This document shows positions 51,250 to 59,398 of a stretch of 64,000 bases of DNA, piece after piece (the stretch's first letter is position 1; each line of letters starts with the position of its first letter). Under the pieces are notes generated by a model that did no database searches, had not been told where the DNA came from, and saw only the letters and a program-made list of their open reading frames with translations. Both the position numbers and the translations under genes were made by a program. Source of the stretch: Sorangium cellulosum So0157-2 (GTDB lineage Bacteria; Myxococcota_A; Polyangia; Polyangiales; Polyangiaceae); NCBI RefSeq assembly GCF_000418325.1, contig NC_021658.1, positions 13,372,501 through 13,436,500 on the forward strand. The letters are read 5' to 3'.

Positions 51250-52188
51250 ATGAACAGCGCACCGGCGACGCTCGAGCGCGCCCAGCGGCGGCTCGCTGCC
51301 GCGGGAGGTCGCCACATCGGCGATCTCATCTCCTGGAACACCGACCGCATCGATGTGACGCGCGAGGCCGCTCGCCGCGTCTTCGCGACCGAGGGGCTCG
51401 GCCACCTCATCCCGGACATGGATCCGGCCACCGCGCTCTCGCGCGCCGCGATCGAAGTGAAGCGCCCGTCCGGCATCCTCGTCCGGCCCTTCGCGCGGCC
51501 CAAGGGCGACACGAGCGCCGCGGTGGGCATCTACGTGCAGAAGACCCGCGAGGGCGAGGCCGGCGACGAGTACGTCTGCGGCGCACGCTGCCGGGTCGAC
51601 CGGCACACGGGCACCATCGTGGGCCTGCCTCCCGACGGCGCGCCGCCCATTACCGAGGCGCTCGCGCACGCCGAGGCCATGGCCGCTCACGGAAACCACC
51701 TCGTCAAGCACGCGGAGACGCGGGACATCTCCTTCGCCATGGTGGCGACGGCCAAGGCGCTCTCCGGCGTGCCGCTGCGGGATCGAGGCGGGTTCTACCT
51801 GCTGCCGCCGTCCACCTGCGGTGCCTGGCTCCGGCTCCGGCCGGGGCTCGAGCAGCTCGGCGTGAAGCCGATCCGGATCGAGATGCACGACGCCCCCGAC
51901 AATGTCGCCGTGGCCAGGGCGGCGGCGCAGGGCGCGCTGGAGGCGGACGTCGCGGAGCTCATCGCCGACCTCGACAAGGCAGCGTCCGATGGCATGCGTC
52001 AGAACGCGCTCGCGCGGCGGGTCGAGCTCTGCAAGGAGCTCACGGCCAAGGCCGAGCTTTACCGCGGCGTCCTGGCCGGGGTGGCGGACCGGATCACCGC
52101 GCGGGTCAAAGAGCTCCAGCACAGCTTCCAGCTCCAGCTCGACGGCGGAGATGGCGTGTCGTTCACCATCCCCGTGGTCAACGACTGA
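51250..52188 (+). CDS. Phage/plasmid-type hypothetical protein (DUF6744-like)
   Basis: This 312-residue protein starts at ATG 51250. It was not confidently recognised but resembles the DUF6744-type proteins of phages and plasmids in length and in the ordering of a helical head (GGRHIGDLISWNTDRIDVTREAARRVF), a beta core (GILVRPFARPK... AAVGIYVQKTREGEAGDEYVCGARCRVDRHTGTIVG), FYLLPPSTCGAWLRLRPGLEQLGVKPIRIEMHD and a C-terminal coiled coil (VAELIADLDKAASDGMRQNALARRVELCKELTAKAELYRG). It lies upstream of the MoxR/VWA pair with a structured gap. Confidence 0.6.
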   Translation: MNSAPATLERAQRRLAAAGGRHIGDLISWNTDRIDVTREAARRVFATEGLGHLIPDMDPATALSRAAIEVKRPSGILVRPFARPKGDTSAAVGIYVQKTREGEAGDEYVCGARCRVDRHTGTIVGLPPDGAPPITEALAHAEAMAAHGNHLVKHAETRDISFAMVATAKALSGVPLRDRGGFYLLPPSTCGAWLRLRPGLEQLGVKPIRIEMHDAPDNVAVARAAAQGALEADVAELIADLDKAASDGMRQNALARRVELCKELTAKAELYRGVLAGVADRITARVKELQHSFQLQLDGGDGVSFTIPVVND

Positions 52189-52216
52189 GGAAGCCGGGAT
52201 TGCCGAAGGGGAGACA

Positions 52217-52271
52217 CCTCGCCGTGGGTGACATCGCGGCGAGGCACCGGCGCAGCATACCCGCTGCGCCG
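52217..52271 (+). promoter_or_regulatory. Tandem perfect hairpins before the MoxR gene
   Basis: CCTCGCCG (52217-52224) pairs with CGGCGAGG (52237-52244), and CGGCGCAGC (52248-52256) pairs with GCTGCGCCG (52263-52271) across a 6-nt loop. The second hairpin ends 15 nt before the ATG at 52287. Confidence 0.55.
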
Positions 52272-52286
52272 ATTCACGAGGTGACG

Positions 52287-53435
52287 ATGAAGTCGACGAC
52301 CAACAATTCGGTGGATATGCCGTCTGTGCGGCACAGATTCCGGACCGCGCGCGACAGCTTGCTTGCCGCTTTCCGGGAGCGAGAGAACGCCGTCGAGTGC
52401 ATCCTGCTCGCTGCTCTCTCGGGCAATCACGCGCTGCTCGTGGGTCCTCCGGGCACGGCGAAGAGCGCCCTGTTCTTCGGGTTCCTGTCGTGCTTTCCGG
52501 ACGCGCGGAAGTTCCAGACGCTGGTGACCAAGTTCGGGACCGAGGACGAGTACTTCGGGCCGGTGAAGCTCAGCGCCCTGAAGAACGATCTCTGGGAGCG
52601 CAACCTCGACGGCCGGCTCGCCGGGGTCGAGTGCTCCTTCCTCGACGAGGTGTTCAAGGGGTCCGACTCGGTGCTGAACGCCTTTCTGTCGGCGATGAAC
52701 GAGCGGCTCTACAAGGGTCGGCCAATCCCGCTGCGGATGCTGGTCGGCGCGTCGAATGAGCTGCCCGAGGAGGAGAACTTGGCGGCGGTGTACGACCGCT
52801 TTCTTCTGCGCGAATTGGTGGAGTACGTGCAGGCGGACGCGACCTGGATGCAGCTCGTGGCGACGCCGCCCGCCTACACGGCCTCGGCTCAGATCAAGCT
52901 CGCCGAGTGGGACGCGGCGCGGGCGGACGTCGGCCGGGTGACGCTGCCCGAGCGCATCGTGCAGGAGCTCCTCCGGATTCGGAACGAGCTCAAGGCCAAC
53001 GGGATCGTCGTCTCCGACCGGCGGTGGATCGCGCTCACCCGCGTGCTCCGCGCCGCCGCCTGGCTCGACGACTGCGCCGAGGTCGAGCTGGATCACCTCG
53101 CCGTGCTCCGGTACGGGCTCTGGCAGAAGCCGGACGATCGCGCTCGCGTCGTCGCCGTGCTGGACACGGTGGACCGGAGCGCAGTGGCCAAGGCGATCAC
53201 GGTCGTGGACGAAGCCCTGCGCGCCTACGCCCACCGGCCCACGGAGGCGGCGGCCTACCTGGAGGCGCTCCCCAAACTCGCCGCCGACATCACCGACGCG
53301 GCGAAGCGGGTGCAGGAGCAGCTCAAGGAGGGCGTGTCCCGCCGGGCGCAGGTACGCATCCAGCCAAAGCTCGACGAGCTGAAGAAGGTCCATGACGCGC
53401 TCAAGGCCGACCTGGCGAAGCGCTACGCCCTGTAG
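52287..53435 (+). CDS. MoxR-family AAA+ ATPase
   Basis: This 382-residue protein starts at ATG 52287. It has Walker A GPPGTAKS at about 53-60, the family-typical F.TLVTKFGTEDEYFGPVKLSALK stretch, Walker B CSFLDEVFKGSD at about 113-124, sensor-1 LVGASNELP, and DRFLLR as arginine finger. MoxR/RavA ATPases act as chaperones, usually with a VWA-domain partner encoded next door, as here. The C-terminal 150 residues are a helical lid and coiled coil. Its job in this element is unknown. Confidence 0.88.
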   Translation: MKSTTNNSVDMPSVRHRFRTARDSLLAAFRERENAVECILLAALSGNHALLVGPPGTAKSALFFGFLSCFPDARKFQTLVTKFGTEDEYFGPVKLSALKNDLWERNLDGRLAGVECSFLDEVFKGSDSVLNAFLSAMNERLYKGRPIPLRMLVGASNELPEEENLAAVYDRFLLRELVEYVQADATWMQLVATPPAYTASAQIKLAEWDAARADVGRVTLPERIVQELLRIRNELKANGIVVSDRRWIALTRVLRAAAWLDDCAEVELDHLAVLRYGLWQKPDDRARVVAVLDTVDRSAVAKAITVVDEALRAYAHRPTEAAAYLEALPKLAADITDAAKRVQEQLKEGVSRRAQVRIQPKLDELKKVHDALKADLAKRYAL

Positions 53436-53444
53436 GAGGTCGCG

Positions 53445-54614
53445 ATGGGGACCTTCCTCCAGGCTCGGCGCGCACACCGCGCCGTGGCGGTCGCAGCGGA
53501 CCAGGATGCCGCTGCGGCCGGGGACCTCTGGAACGCGATCGTCGGGGCCGGGAGCGAGCCGCTCGCGGGCTCCTTCGCCGAGGCGGTGCAGGACACCGCG
53601 CCGGTGGAGCACGCCGCGCTGCTCGCGTCCGACGACGTGGCGGCGGCGTACGCCTTCGAACGGCTGTGGGCCTGCCTCCCTGCCCTGCCCCCCAGGGCAT
53701 CGCCCTTCGAACTGCGCGGCGTCGCCCGGGAGAGGTGGGCAGCTTTCGATGCGCAGGCCCGGCGCACCGAGCACCTGGCCGGGGGGTTTGGCTGGGACGT
53801 CAGCGCGGCGTGGACCCACGCGCGCGATGTCGAGCTCGCCCACGGGGACCTCCACCAAGTCGAGCGCATTGCACGCCTCGCTGGCCGCATGTACGCGGCC
53901 CTGCGGGGCGCCCGCGCCAGCCGGGTCCACGGCGTGCCTGCGGAGGTCTACTCGGTCGAGCAGGGCAACGACGTGTCCCGTCTGCTGCCGGCCGAGCAGG
54001 TGCTGCTCATGGAGCCCGTCCTGGAGACGGTGGTCCTGGAGCGGATCGCCTCCCGGCGGGCCGCCCAGTACGCCGTTCGAGGCGAGGCGAAGAAGTCGAA
54101 GGGGCCGCTGGTGATCGCGCTCGACGAGTCCGGGAGCATGCACGCGGCGCGGAACGAGTGGGCGAAAGCCGCGACGGTCGCGCTCTGCCGGGTCGCGTTC
54201 GACGAGAAGCGGCCGGCTGCCGTGGTCCACTACTCGACCTCCACCGTCGTCCAGGTCATCAAGCCCGGCGACACGGAGGCGGTGCTGCGGATGGTGCGTC
54301 ACTTCCTCGGCGGGGGGACGGCCATCGGCCTCGCGCTCGGCATGGCCGTGCAGCAGGTCCGGCAGCTCGCCCAGCGGGGCCATCAGGGCGCCGACATCAT
54401 CCTCGTCACCGACGGCGTGGACGGGGACCAGGCGGCTCAGGAAGCGGCCCTCCGCGAGGGCCTGGCGCTCGGGATGCGGCTCTGGACGGTGGCCATCGAG
54501 TGCGAGGTGCCCGAGACCTCACCGCTCCGGGCCAAGGCCGCGCACTACATGCGCCTCGGCGGCGCAGAGCTCGCGAAGGGCGAAAGCGTCTCTCTCCTGG
54601 CCGGCGCCACGTAA
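53445..54614 (+). CDS. VWA-domain protein, partner of the MoxR ATPase
   Basis: This 389-residue protein starts 9 bp after the MoxR gene. The C-terminal half is a von Willebrand A domain with the metal-ion-dependent site DESGSM at about residues 226-231, then AVVHYSTSTVVQVIKPGD, the second coordinating motif FLGGGTAIG, and IILVTDGVDGD. The N-terminal 220 residues are helical with few landmarks. The MoxR-VWA (RavA-ViaA or CoxD/E) pairing is well known for metal insertion or complex remodelling, but here the client cannot be named. Confidence 0.87.
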   Translation: MGTFLQARRAHRAVAVAADQDAAAAGDLWNAIVGAGSEPLAGSFAEAVQDTAPVEHAALLASDDVAAAYAFERLWACLPALPPRASPFELRGVARERWAAFDAQARRTEHLAGGFGWDVSAAWTHARDVELAHGDLHQVERIARLAGRMYAALRGARASRVHGVPAEVYSVEQGNDVSRLLPAEQVLLMEPVLETVVLERIASRRAAQYAVRGEAKKSKGPLVIALDESGSMHAARNEWAKAATVALCRVAFDEKRPAAVVHYSTSTVVQVIKPGDTEAVLRMVRHFLGGGTAIGLALGMAVQQVRQLAQRGHQGADIILVTDGVDGDQAAQEAALREGLALGMRLWTVAIECEVPETSPLRAKAAHYMRLGGAELAKGESVSLLAGAT

Positions 54615-54635
54615 TCCCAACCGGAGAAAAACAAG

Positions 54636-55028
54636 ATGCCAGACAACGACGAGCTCGAGTTCGAGGTCATCGAGGCGTACACGCGCGCCCAGGCCATCGC
54701 GGATGGCACCCTGATGGACGTGACGTCAACGGCCCGGGAGATGGGGATCAGGCTTCCCGTCGCCGTGACGCACTCCGTCTGGGCCCGCTACGTGATGCTG
54801 ACGCCAGCTGCGCTGCGGGCTCGCAACGACGAGCGCGGCCGACTGTGGGATGTCCTCTGGATGTTCCGCGCGGCGGTCCAGCGCGCACCGGAGGCAAACG
54901 AGATCACCTTCTCGCTGTACGTGGTCACCGACTCCGCCAAGCCCTCGCTGGTGGAGCTCAAGGCGGTCTGCGGTCCCGGCGACAACGCCGAGCCTGTGAT
55001 CACCATCATGCTGCCGGAAGAGGATTGA
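54636..55028 (+). CDS. DUF6573-like hypothetical protein
   Basis: This 130-residue protein has FEVIEAYTRAQAIADGTLMDVTSTAREMGIRLPVAVTHSVWARYVMLTP, which matches the DUF6573-type opening 'YTRAQAIxDGxLhDV..tArEhGhphPVAVT..vW' found on phages and plasmids. A helical segment (RLWDVLWMFRAAVQRAPE) and two strands (ITFSLYVVTDSAKPSLVELKAVCGPGD) complete it. It begins 21 bp after the VWA gene and is probably in the same operon. Confidence 0.7.
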   Translation: MPDNDELEFEVIEAYTRAQAIADGTLMDVTSTAREMGIRLPVAVTHSVWARYVMLTPAALRARNDERGRLWDVLWMFRAAVQRAPEANEITFSLYVVTDSAKPSLVELKAVCGPGDNAEPVITIMLPEED

Positions 55029-55054
55029 AAGGATTGCGGCTTCGGGCGGTCCCG

Positions 55055-55238
55055 GAGCTGCATCCCTGCCCTCCTGCAGCTCTCCCGTGCTGCACGCAGT
55101 CCCTGTGACCCAGGGAAATCATCCTTCAGCTTAAAGTAGTGCAGCCCGCGGCGACGGCAATCGCCCGGGCTGCGTGGCCGAAACCTCATCGAGCGAGGTT
55201 GCGACATGTTGATTGTAATCCGCCCGCTGTCCGCGGGC
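55055..55238 (+). ncRNA. Candidate structured RNA region
   Basis: Four strong, consecutive hairpins lie in a gene gap. GAGCTGCA/TGCAGCTC (55055-55082) has 8 bp. A 13-bp stem with one bulge follows, in which GCAGCCCG (55141) pairs with CGGGCTGC (to 55173) and encloses GGCGA/TCGCC. Then come AACCTC/GAGGTT (55182-55200) and GCCCGC/GCGGGC (55222-55238). The last stem overlaps the start of a weak reading frame at 55206. Another GGGGC/GCCCC pair follows near 55350. The density of perfect stems suggests a structured leader or a small RNA upstream of the sigma-factor gene. Confidence 0.45.
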
Positions 55239-55541
55239 CAAGGGGGCCGTGCGCGTTCGCGCTGGTGCCCTCGTTCCCATCCGCCTTCCCTGACCGACAC
55301 GGAAGCGATCCGGCTGCCCGCCGTACCCCGCAACCTGCTGGGGCTGTACGGCCCCCGCTCCTCGCCCGCCGGACGCATAGACGTCCGCGCGCGAAACCGA
55401 CGGCACACCGCCGCCGACCCGCACCGCTGGTCGCCAGCCATGGCCAGGCGCGCCGCCCAGGCGGCCGGCTCCATGGTGCACAGCCGGTTGAGCGCGCCCG
55501 GAGCGGCTGACCGCTACCGCACCTCCGAGAGGGATGGGTGA
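55206..55541 (+). CDS. Doubtful small gene overlapping the sigma-factor start
   Basis: A frame of 111 residues from ATG 55206 ends in a stop that overlaps the GTG of the sigma-factor gene (GTGA), which favours translational coupling. It is Arg/Pro-rich (PRNLLGLYGPRSSPAGRIDVRARNRRHT), and its beginning coincides with strong hairpins, so it may instead be non-coding structured RNA. No family was recognised. Confidence 0.35.
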   Translation: MLIVIRPLSAGQGGRARSRWCPRSHPPSLTDTEAIRLPAVPRNLLGLYGPRSSPAGRIDVRARNRRHTAADPHRWSPAMARRAAQAAGSMVHSRLSAPGAADRYRTSERDG

Positions 55542-56113
55542 GCCGCGAGCGCAAGGGGCCACGCCGCCCGCTCGCCGCGCCACATCCCCCGGCCCGACCT
55601 AGCATCGCGGCCGTCATGGCGGAGCGGGCCTTCATCGTGGCCACGCTCATCTCCTGCGGCGTCCCGGCGCGCGACAGCGCCGACGTCGCGCAGGCGGTCG
55701 TCCTCGGCGCCTGGAAGGCCATCGAGGCGGGCCGCTATCGTCCCGACCCTGCCGCGAACGCTCGGCAGGTGCTCCGCCGGTGGCTCCGCGGTGTCGCGTG
55801 GCGGCAGGCGACCCACTACCTCGAGAGCGCGTACGTGCGTCATGAGGTCCTGCACCAGGAGCCGCTCGGTCTTCTGCGCCAGGTCGTAGGTCTAAATCTC
55901 GAGGCACAACTCCAGGCGCGCGCCGAGATGGAGGCGCTCCTCGCGCTCTGGCAGATGCCGTTCTGGGCGCGCGAAGTGATCGCCCTGGCGGCTCTGGGCC
56001 ACGGAGGTGCCGAGATCGCGAGCGTGCTGCACTTGCACCTCGGAACCGCCGCCAGCCGGCTCCGCCGGGCTCGCAAGCTACTCGCTCGCGTGCGCAGGCG
56101 AAAGGGGAGCTGA
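55538..56113 (+). CDS. RNA polymerase sigma-70-family factor (ECF-like)
   Basis: This 191-residue protein reads like a region-2 to region-4 sigma factor. VPARDSADVAQAVVLGAWKAIEAGRYRPD matches the core-binding part of region 2. The C-terminal AREVIALAALGHGGAEIASVLHLHLGTAASRLRRARKLLA is a region-4 helix-turn-helix with the typical 'G.s..EIA..L......t..SRL.RAR..L' pattern. The start is GTG 55538, and its last base is shared with the ATG of the next gene. A private sigma factor on an island suggests specific transcription control of nearby genes. Confidence 0.82.
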   Translation: MSRERKGPRRPLAAPHPPARPSIAAVMAERAFIVATLISCGVPARDSADVAQAVVLGAWKAIEAGRYRPDPAANARQVLRRWLRGVAWRQATHYLESAYVRHEVLHQEPLGLLRQVVGLNLEAQLQARAEMEALLALWQMPFWAREVIALAALGHGGAEIASVLHLHLGTAASRLRRARKLLARVRRRKGS

Positions 56114-56466
56114 TGAACCTCCGAGATCCCAAGCACCGCATGAGTGTCACGTTCCCCGGCAGGCCAGTCACACGGTGCCTCTCTCCACACGACATCGAGA
56201 CCTACCTGGAGTCCAAGGGCTACCAGTCGGCTCTCTCGGTAGAGCGCAACTGGCCCAGGGACATCCCCTACGCATGGTTGCCGCCCAGGTGGCCGCACCC
56301 ACAGACCCCGCCGATCCACATCCAGCCCCGTGTGGTCGTGGGCGCGCGCCTCTGCTCGCAGCCGCTGGATAAGGTCATCGAGGTCATCGCGCACAACGAG
56401 GGGCGCACGCCCGGCGAGGTGCTGCGCGAGATCGCCGTGCACGCCCAGATGGAGAAGGGAGAGTAG
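56113..56466 (+). CDS. Hypothetical protein after the sigma factor
   Basis: This 117-residue protein has an ATG overlapping the sigma-factor stop (TGATG), so the two are coupled. Features are a helix (SPHDIETYLESKGYQS), a Pro/Trp-rich middle (NWPRDIPYAWLPPRWPHPQTPP) and a final helix (KVIEVIAHNEGRTPGEVLREIAVHAQM). It could be a sigma-factor partner such as an anti-sigma factor, but there is no zinc motif or membrane span. The function is unknown. Confidence 0.6.
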   Translation: MNLRDPKHRMSVTFPGRPVTRCLSPHDIETYLESKGYQSALSVERNWPRDIPYAWLPPRWPHPQTPPIHIQPRVVVGARLCSQPLDKVIEVIAHNEGRTPGEVLREIAVHAQMEKGE

Positions 56467-56514
56467 CTTCCTCCGCCCCGCCATCTCGATACACAGGGCG
56501 CCCTCCTTCTGAGC

Positions 56515-56616
56515 CTCGGCTCCCATGCCGAGATCCAGAAGGATCGGAGACCCCGCCAACTCTCAACCGTCTGCAACGTCAGATTCAGCCTCGGCGCACA
56601 GGAGTACTGTGCGCCG
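56515..56616 (+). promoter_or_regulatory. Two hairpins in a gene gap
   Basis: CTCGGC (56515) pairs with GCCGAG (to 56532), and a 10-bp stem CGGCGCACAG/CTGTGCGCCG (56592-56616, GAGTA loop) is followed by TTCTCATC. They precede the gene at 56655. Confidence 0.5.
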
Positions 56617-56654
56617 TTCTCATCTCACTCAGGCCAACCTGGAGGCGAACCACC

Positions 56655-56936
56655 ATGACAGAGACTCGCCAGTACCCGGCGGACGACGACACGTGGGACG
56701 GCCGTACCGAACGACCGCCACCTAACGACGCCATCCGACTCGACGATCCCAGCTACACGCGCAGGTGGCTCACCGCGCTTCGGGAGCAGGTGGACCAGGG
56801 CCTCAACGCGGCCGAAGACGCCACGCGCCCCGTCCAGGAGCGCGTTCTCTCCAGGCACGAGGCGCGCCGCCGCATCGAGAAGGCCACCGAGACCATCTAC
56901 AACCTGCTCGACGCTGCTGAGCGCGGCCTCCCCTGA
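56655..56936 (+). CDS. Small acidic hypothetical protein
   Basis: This 93-residue protein starts at ATG 56655 after a GGAGG about 10 nt upstream. It has a charged, disordered head (YPADDDTWDGRTERPPPND), then helices (RRWLTALREQVDQGLNAAED... RHEARRRIEKATETIYNLLDAAERGL). The helical hairpin could be a coiled-coil protein-interaction module. No family was recognised. Confidence 0.6.
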   Translation: MTETRQYPADDDTWDGRTERPPPNDAIRLDDPSYTRRWLTALREQVDQGLNAAEDATRPVQERVLSRHEARRRIEKATETIYNLLDAAERGLP

Positions 56937-56963
56937 CGACCGCTCACGCAAAGGCGCCCGCCT

Positions 56964-56985
56964 GCGCAGGCCTTGCCTGCTGCGC
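56964..56985 (+). promoter_or_regulatory. Leader hairpin before recA
   Basis: GCGCAG pairs with CTGCGC across a 10-nt loop, followed by GACGCTCTCCTGTCTC, 49 nt before the recA start. An alternative pairing CAGGC/GCCTG overlaps it. Confidence 0.4.
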
Positions 56986-57033
56986 GACGCTCTCCTGTCT
57001 CGGCAACCCCCTCTTCAGCAAAGGACTTCCCCC

Positions 57034-58065
57034 ATGAACGCTCATGTCAGCAAGGCCCGCGCCGTCCAGTCCGTGGTCGGTGCCATCGAGAAGCAATTCG
57101 GAAAGGGAGCCCTCATGGCCCTCGGAAGTGGTGACAGCATCCCCGAAGTCCGGGTCATCCGCACCGGCTCGCTCGCACTCGACGCCGCCCTCGGCGTCGG
57201 CGGGTACCCGCGCGGCCGCGTCGTCGAGATCTACGGCCCGGAGTCGTCCGGCAAGACCACCCTCACGCTGCACGCCATGCGCGAGGCCCAGCGGACGGGT
57301 GGCGTCGCGGCGTTCATCGACGCCGAGCACGCCTTCGACGTCACCTACGCGCGGGCCATCGGCGTCGACACCGACCGGCTCCTCGTCTCCCAGCCGGACA
57401 GCGGCGAGCAGGCGCTCGAGATCGCGGAGATGCTGACCCGCTCCTCGGCCGTCGACATCATCGTCATCGACTCGGTCGCCGCGCTCACGCCGAAGGCCGA
57501 GATCGAGGGGGACATGGGCGACCAGCACCTCGGGCTGCAGGCGCGGCTGATGAGCCAGGCCCTCCGCAAGCTCACGGGCATCGCGCACCGCACCGAGACC
57601 ACCTTGATCTTCATCAACCAGCTCCGCCACAAGATCGGCGTCGTCTTCGGCAGCCCCGAGACGACCACGGGCGGCAATGCGCTCAAGTTCTACGCGAGCG
57701 TGCGCCTCGACGTGCGCCGGATCGGAACCGTAAAGGCAGGCGAGGACACGGTCGGAGCCCGCACACGGGCGAAGATCGTCAAGAACAAGCTGGCGCCGCC
57801 CTTCAAAGAGGCGGAGTTCGATATCCGCTGGGGCAAGGGGATCGACGCCGCCGGCGACCTCGTCGACCACGGCCTCACCACCGGGGTGATCCAGAAGAAC
57901 GGCGCGCACCTCGCCTTCCGCGGCGAGCACATCGGCCACGGACGGGATCGAGCTCGTGAGGCGCTGCTCGCGAACGGGACGCTGGCCGCCGCTGTGCGCG
58001 CCGGCGTCGAGGCGGCCGGGCATGAGCCCCAGGCACGCCAGCGGGTCGAAGCTGTGGGGACCTGA
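57034..58065 (+). CDS. recA: RecA recombinase (accessory copy)
   Basis: This 343-residue protein is a full-length RecA. It has Walker A GPESSGKTT at 68-76, the FIDAEHAFD strand, Walker B IIVIDSVAALTPKAEIEG, the L1 loop region MGDQHLGLQARLMSQALRKLT, INQLRHKIGVVFGSPETTTGGNALKFYASVRLDVRR (L2), and the C-terminal KNKLAPPFKEAEFDI. It forms filaments on single-stranded DNA for repair and strand exchange. Its position among phage-like genes suggests an element-borne copy besides a housekeeping recA elsewhere. That second gene is assumed and not visible here. Confidence 0.95.
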   Translation: MNAHVSKARAVQSVVGAIEKQFGKGALMALGSGDSIPEVRVIRTGSLALDAALGVGGYPRGRVVEIYGPESSGKTTLTLHAMREAQRTGGVAAFIDAEHAFDVTYARAIGVDTDRLLVSQPDSGEQALEIAEMLTRSSAVDIIVIDSVAALTPKAEIEGDMGDQHLGLQARLMSQALRKLTGIAHRTETTLIFINQLRHKIGVVFGSPETTTGGNALKFYASVRLDVRRIGTVKAGEDTVGARTRAKIVKNKLAPPFKEAEFDIRWGKGIDAAGDLVDHGLTTGVIQKNGAHLAFRGEHIGHGRDRAREALLANGTLAAAVRAGVEAAGHEPQARQRVEAVGT

Positions 58066-58095
58066 GCCCTCGGCAGCGACGGCCAAGAGCAGGTG

Positions 58096-58249
58096 GACAG
58101 CCCGCAGCGCTCGGCGGCGGGCTGTCTCCCCGCCCCCGAGGTCCCGCCCGCGGTCATCGCCCGGCGCTAGCGGGCTCCTGCCGGGTGGACCGCACCTCGC
58201 TGGAGTGCCCGCGACGGCCGCCGCTCCCGTCGCGCGGCGCAGGCCGCGC
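58096..58249 (+). promoter_or_regulatory. Hairpins between recA and the SMC-like gene
   Basis: GACAGCCCGC pairs with GCGGGCTGTC (58096-58126, 10 bp). Further on, GCGACGG/CCGTCGC (58211-58233) and GCGCGGC/GCCGCGC (58232-58249) share two bases, so they are probably alternative structures, as in attenuators. TTTCCC follows the second. Confidence 0.5.
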
Positions 58250-58276
58250 TTTCCCATCAGCAACCGAGGAGAGATC

Positions 58277-59398
58277 ATGCTCCAGAAAGTCCGAATCCGC
58301 GGCTTCAAGACGATCGTGGACGTCACGTTGGAGCTCGGGAAGTTCAACGTGTTCATCGGGCCGAACGGCGCCGGGAAGACAAACCTGCTCGAGGGAATCG
58401 CGCTGCTCGGTGCGGCTGCGCAAGGCCAGGTGGAGCCGGACGCCTTAACCGCACGCGGGGTGCGGGTGACGCGGACCCAGCAACGCACCCTCCTCAGGAC
58501 GTCAGAGCGCCGGCGGACGAAAATGATCATCGAGGCGTGGGCTGAGGGCGCGTTGTACGAAGCCAGGCTCCAGGAACCCAAGACGTGGTCGTGGTCGTGG
58601 AACTTCGCCCGAGAGCGACTGGTGGAGAACGGTGAGGAACTTGCCGCACGAGAGCACAACGTGGGGCGCTTGGTGCTGGATCGAAAGACCGGGGATCTGG
58701 TCACGATCAGGCCGGAGCATGATCGCGGGATCGCTCCGTTGGTGTGTGCGACGCGTGGTGAGGGGCCGCTCAGCACGCTGCTCCGTGCCCTGGATCTGTT
58801 CGCCATCTACAGCCCGCACGGCTCCTCCCCTGAGTCGATGAAAGGCGTGCTGTTCGAGTGCGCCCCCGAGCTGCAACGGGAGCGTGTCGTCTGGCGACGG
58901 ATCGTCGACGAGGTGCGCAGGCTCGCGGAGTGGGCCGAGGATGTGTCGGACGAGGGCGTCAGCTTCTCTGACCGTCATCTGCGCCGCGATGCGCGATGGA
59001 TCTCTACCGGCGCCGCGGACGACGGCACGCGCCTCATCCTGTACACGCTCATGCTGCTGCTGCTCCCGGAAGGCCCGTCCGTCTTGGCCTTCGAGAACGC
59101 CGACCACGCGCTGAGCCCGCGTCTGGCGCTGCGGGTTGCAGAACGGGTGCAGCACATCTTGCTGAACGAGCCCGGACGGCCGCAGGTACTCATGGTCACG
59201 CAGCGGCCGGAGGTGCTCGATGCGCTCGACCTCAGGGACGACCGGGTGCGTCTCTTCATCGTAGCCCGGAACAAGAGCGGGGAGACGGAGGTGGGCCGGG
59301 TCAGGTACAGCGACGCGCTCGCCAGGTGCAAGAAGAGGGGGATGACGCTCTCGCGGCTGTGGCTCTCCGGTGCGCTCGGCGGGATGCTCAACCTGTAA
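58277..59398 (+). CDS. SMC/RecF-like AAA ATPase
   Basis: This 373-residue protein starts at ATG 58277 after GAGGAGAG. It shows VRIRGFKTIVDVTLELGKFNVFIGPNGAGKTNLLEGI, an ABC/SMC-type Walker A (GPNGAGKT) at about residues 32-39, and a late VLAFENADHALSPRLALRV with the Walker B-like acidic pair followed by an LSP element. This is the organisation of AAA_21/AAA_15 (OLD/RecF-like) ATPases, which occur in DNA repair and in several defence systems. No nuclease (TOPRIM) domain follows, so if it works in defence it needs a partner. It lies downstream of recA. Confidence 0.82.
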   Translation: MLQKVRIRGFKTIVDVTLELGKFNVFIGPNGAGKTNLLEGIALLGAAAQGQVEPDALTARGVRVTRTQQRTLLRTSERRRTKMIIEAWAEGALYEARLQEPKTWSWSWNFARERLVENGEELAAREHNVGRLVLDRKTGDLVTIRPEHDRGIAPLVCATRGEGPLSTLLRALDLFAIYSPHGSSPESMKGVLFECAPELQRERVVWRRIVDEVRRLAEWAEDVSDEGVSFSDRHLRRDARWISTGAADDGTRLILYTLMLLLLPEGPSVLAFENADHALSPRLALRVAERVQHILLNEPGRPQVLMVTQRPEVLDALDLRDDRVRLFIVARNKSGETEVGRVRYSDALARCKKRGMTLSRLWLSGALGGMLNL

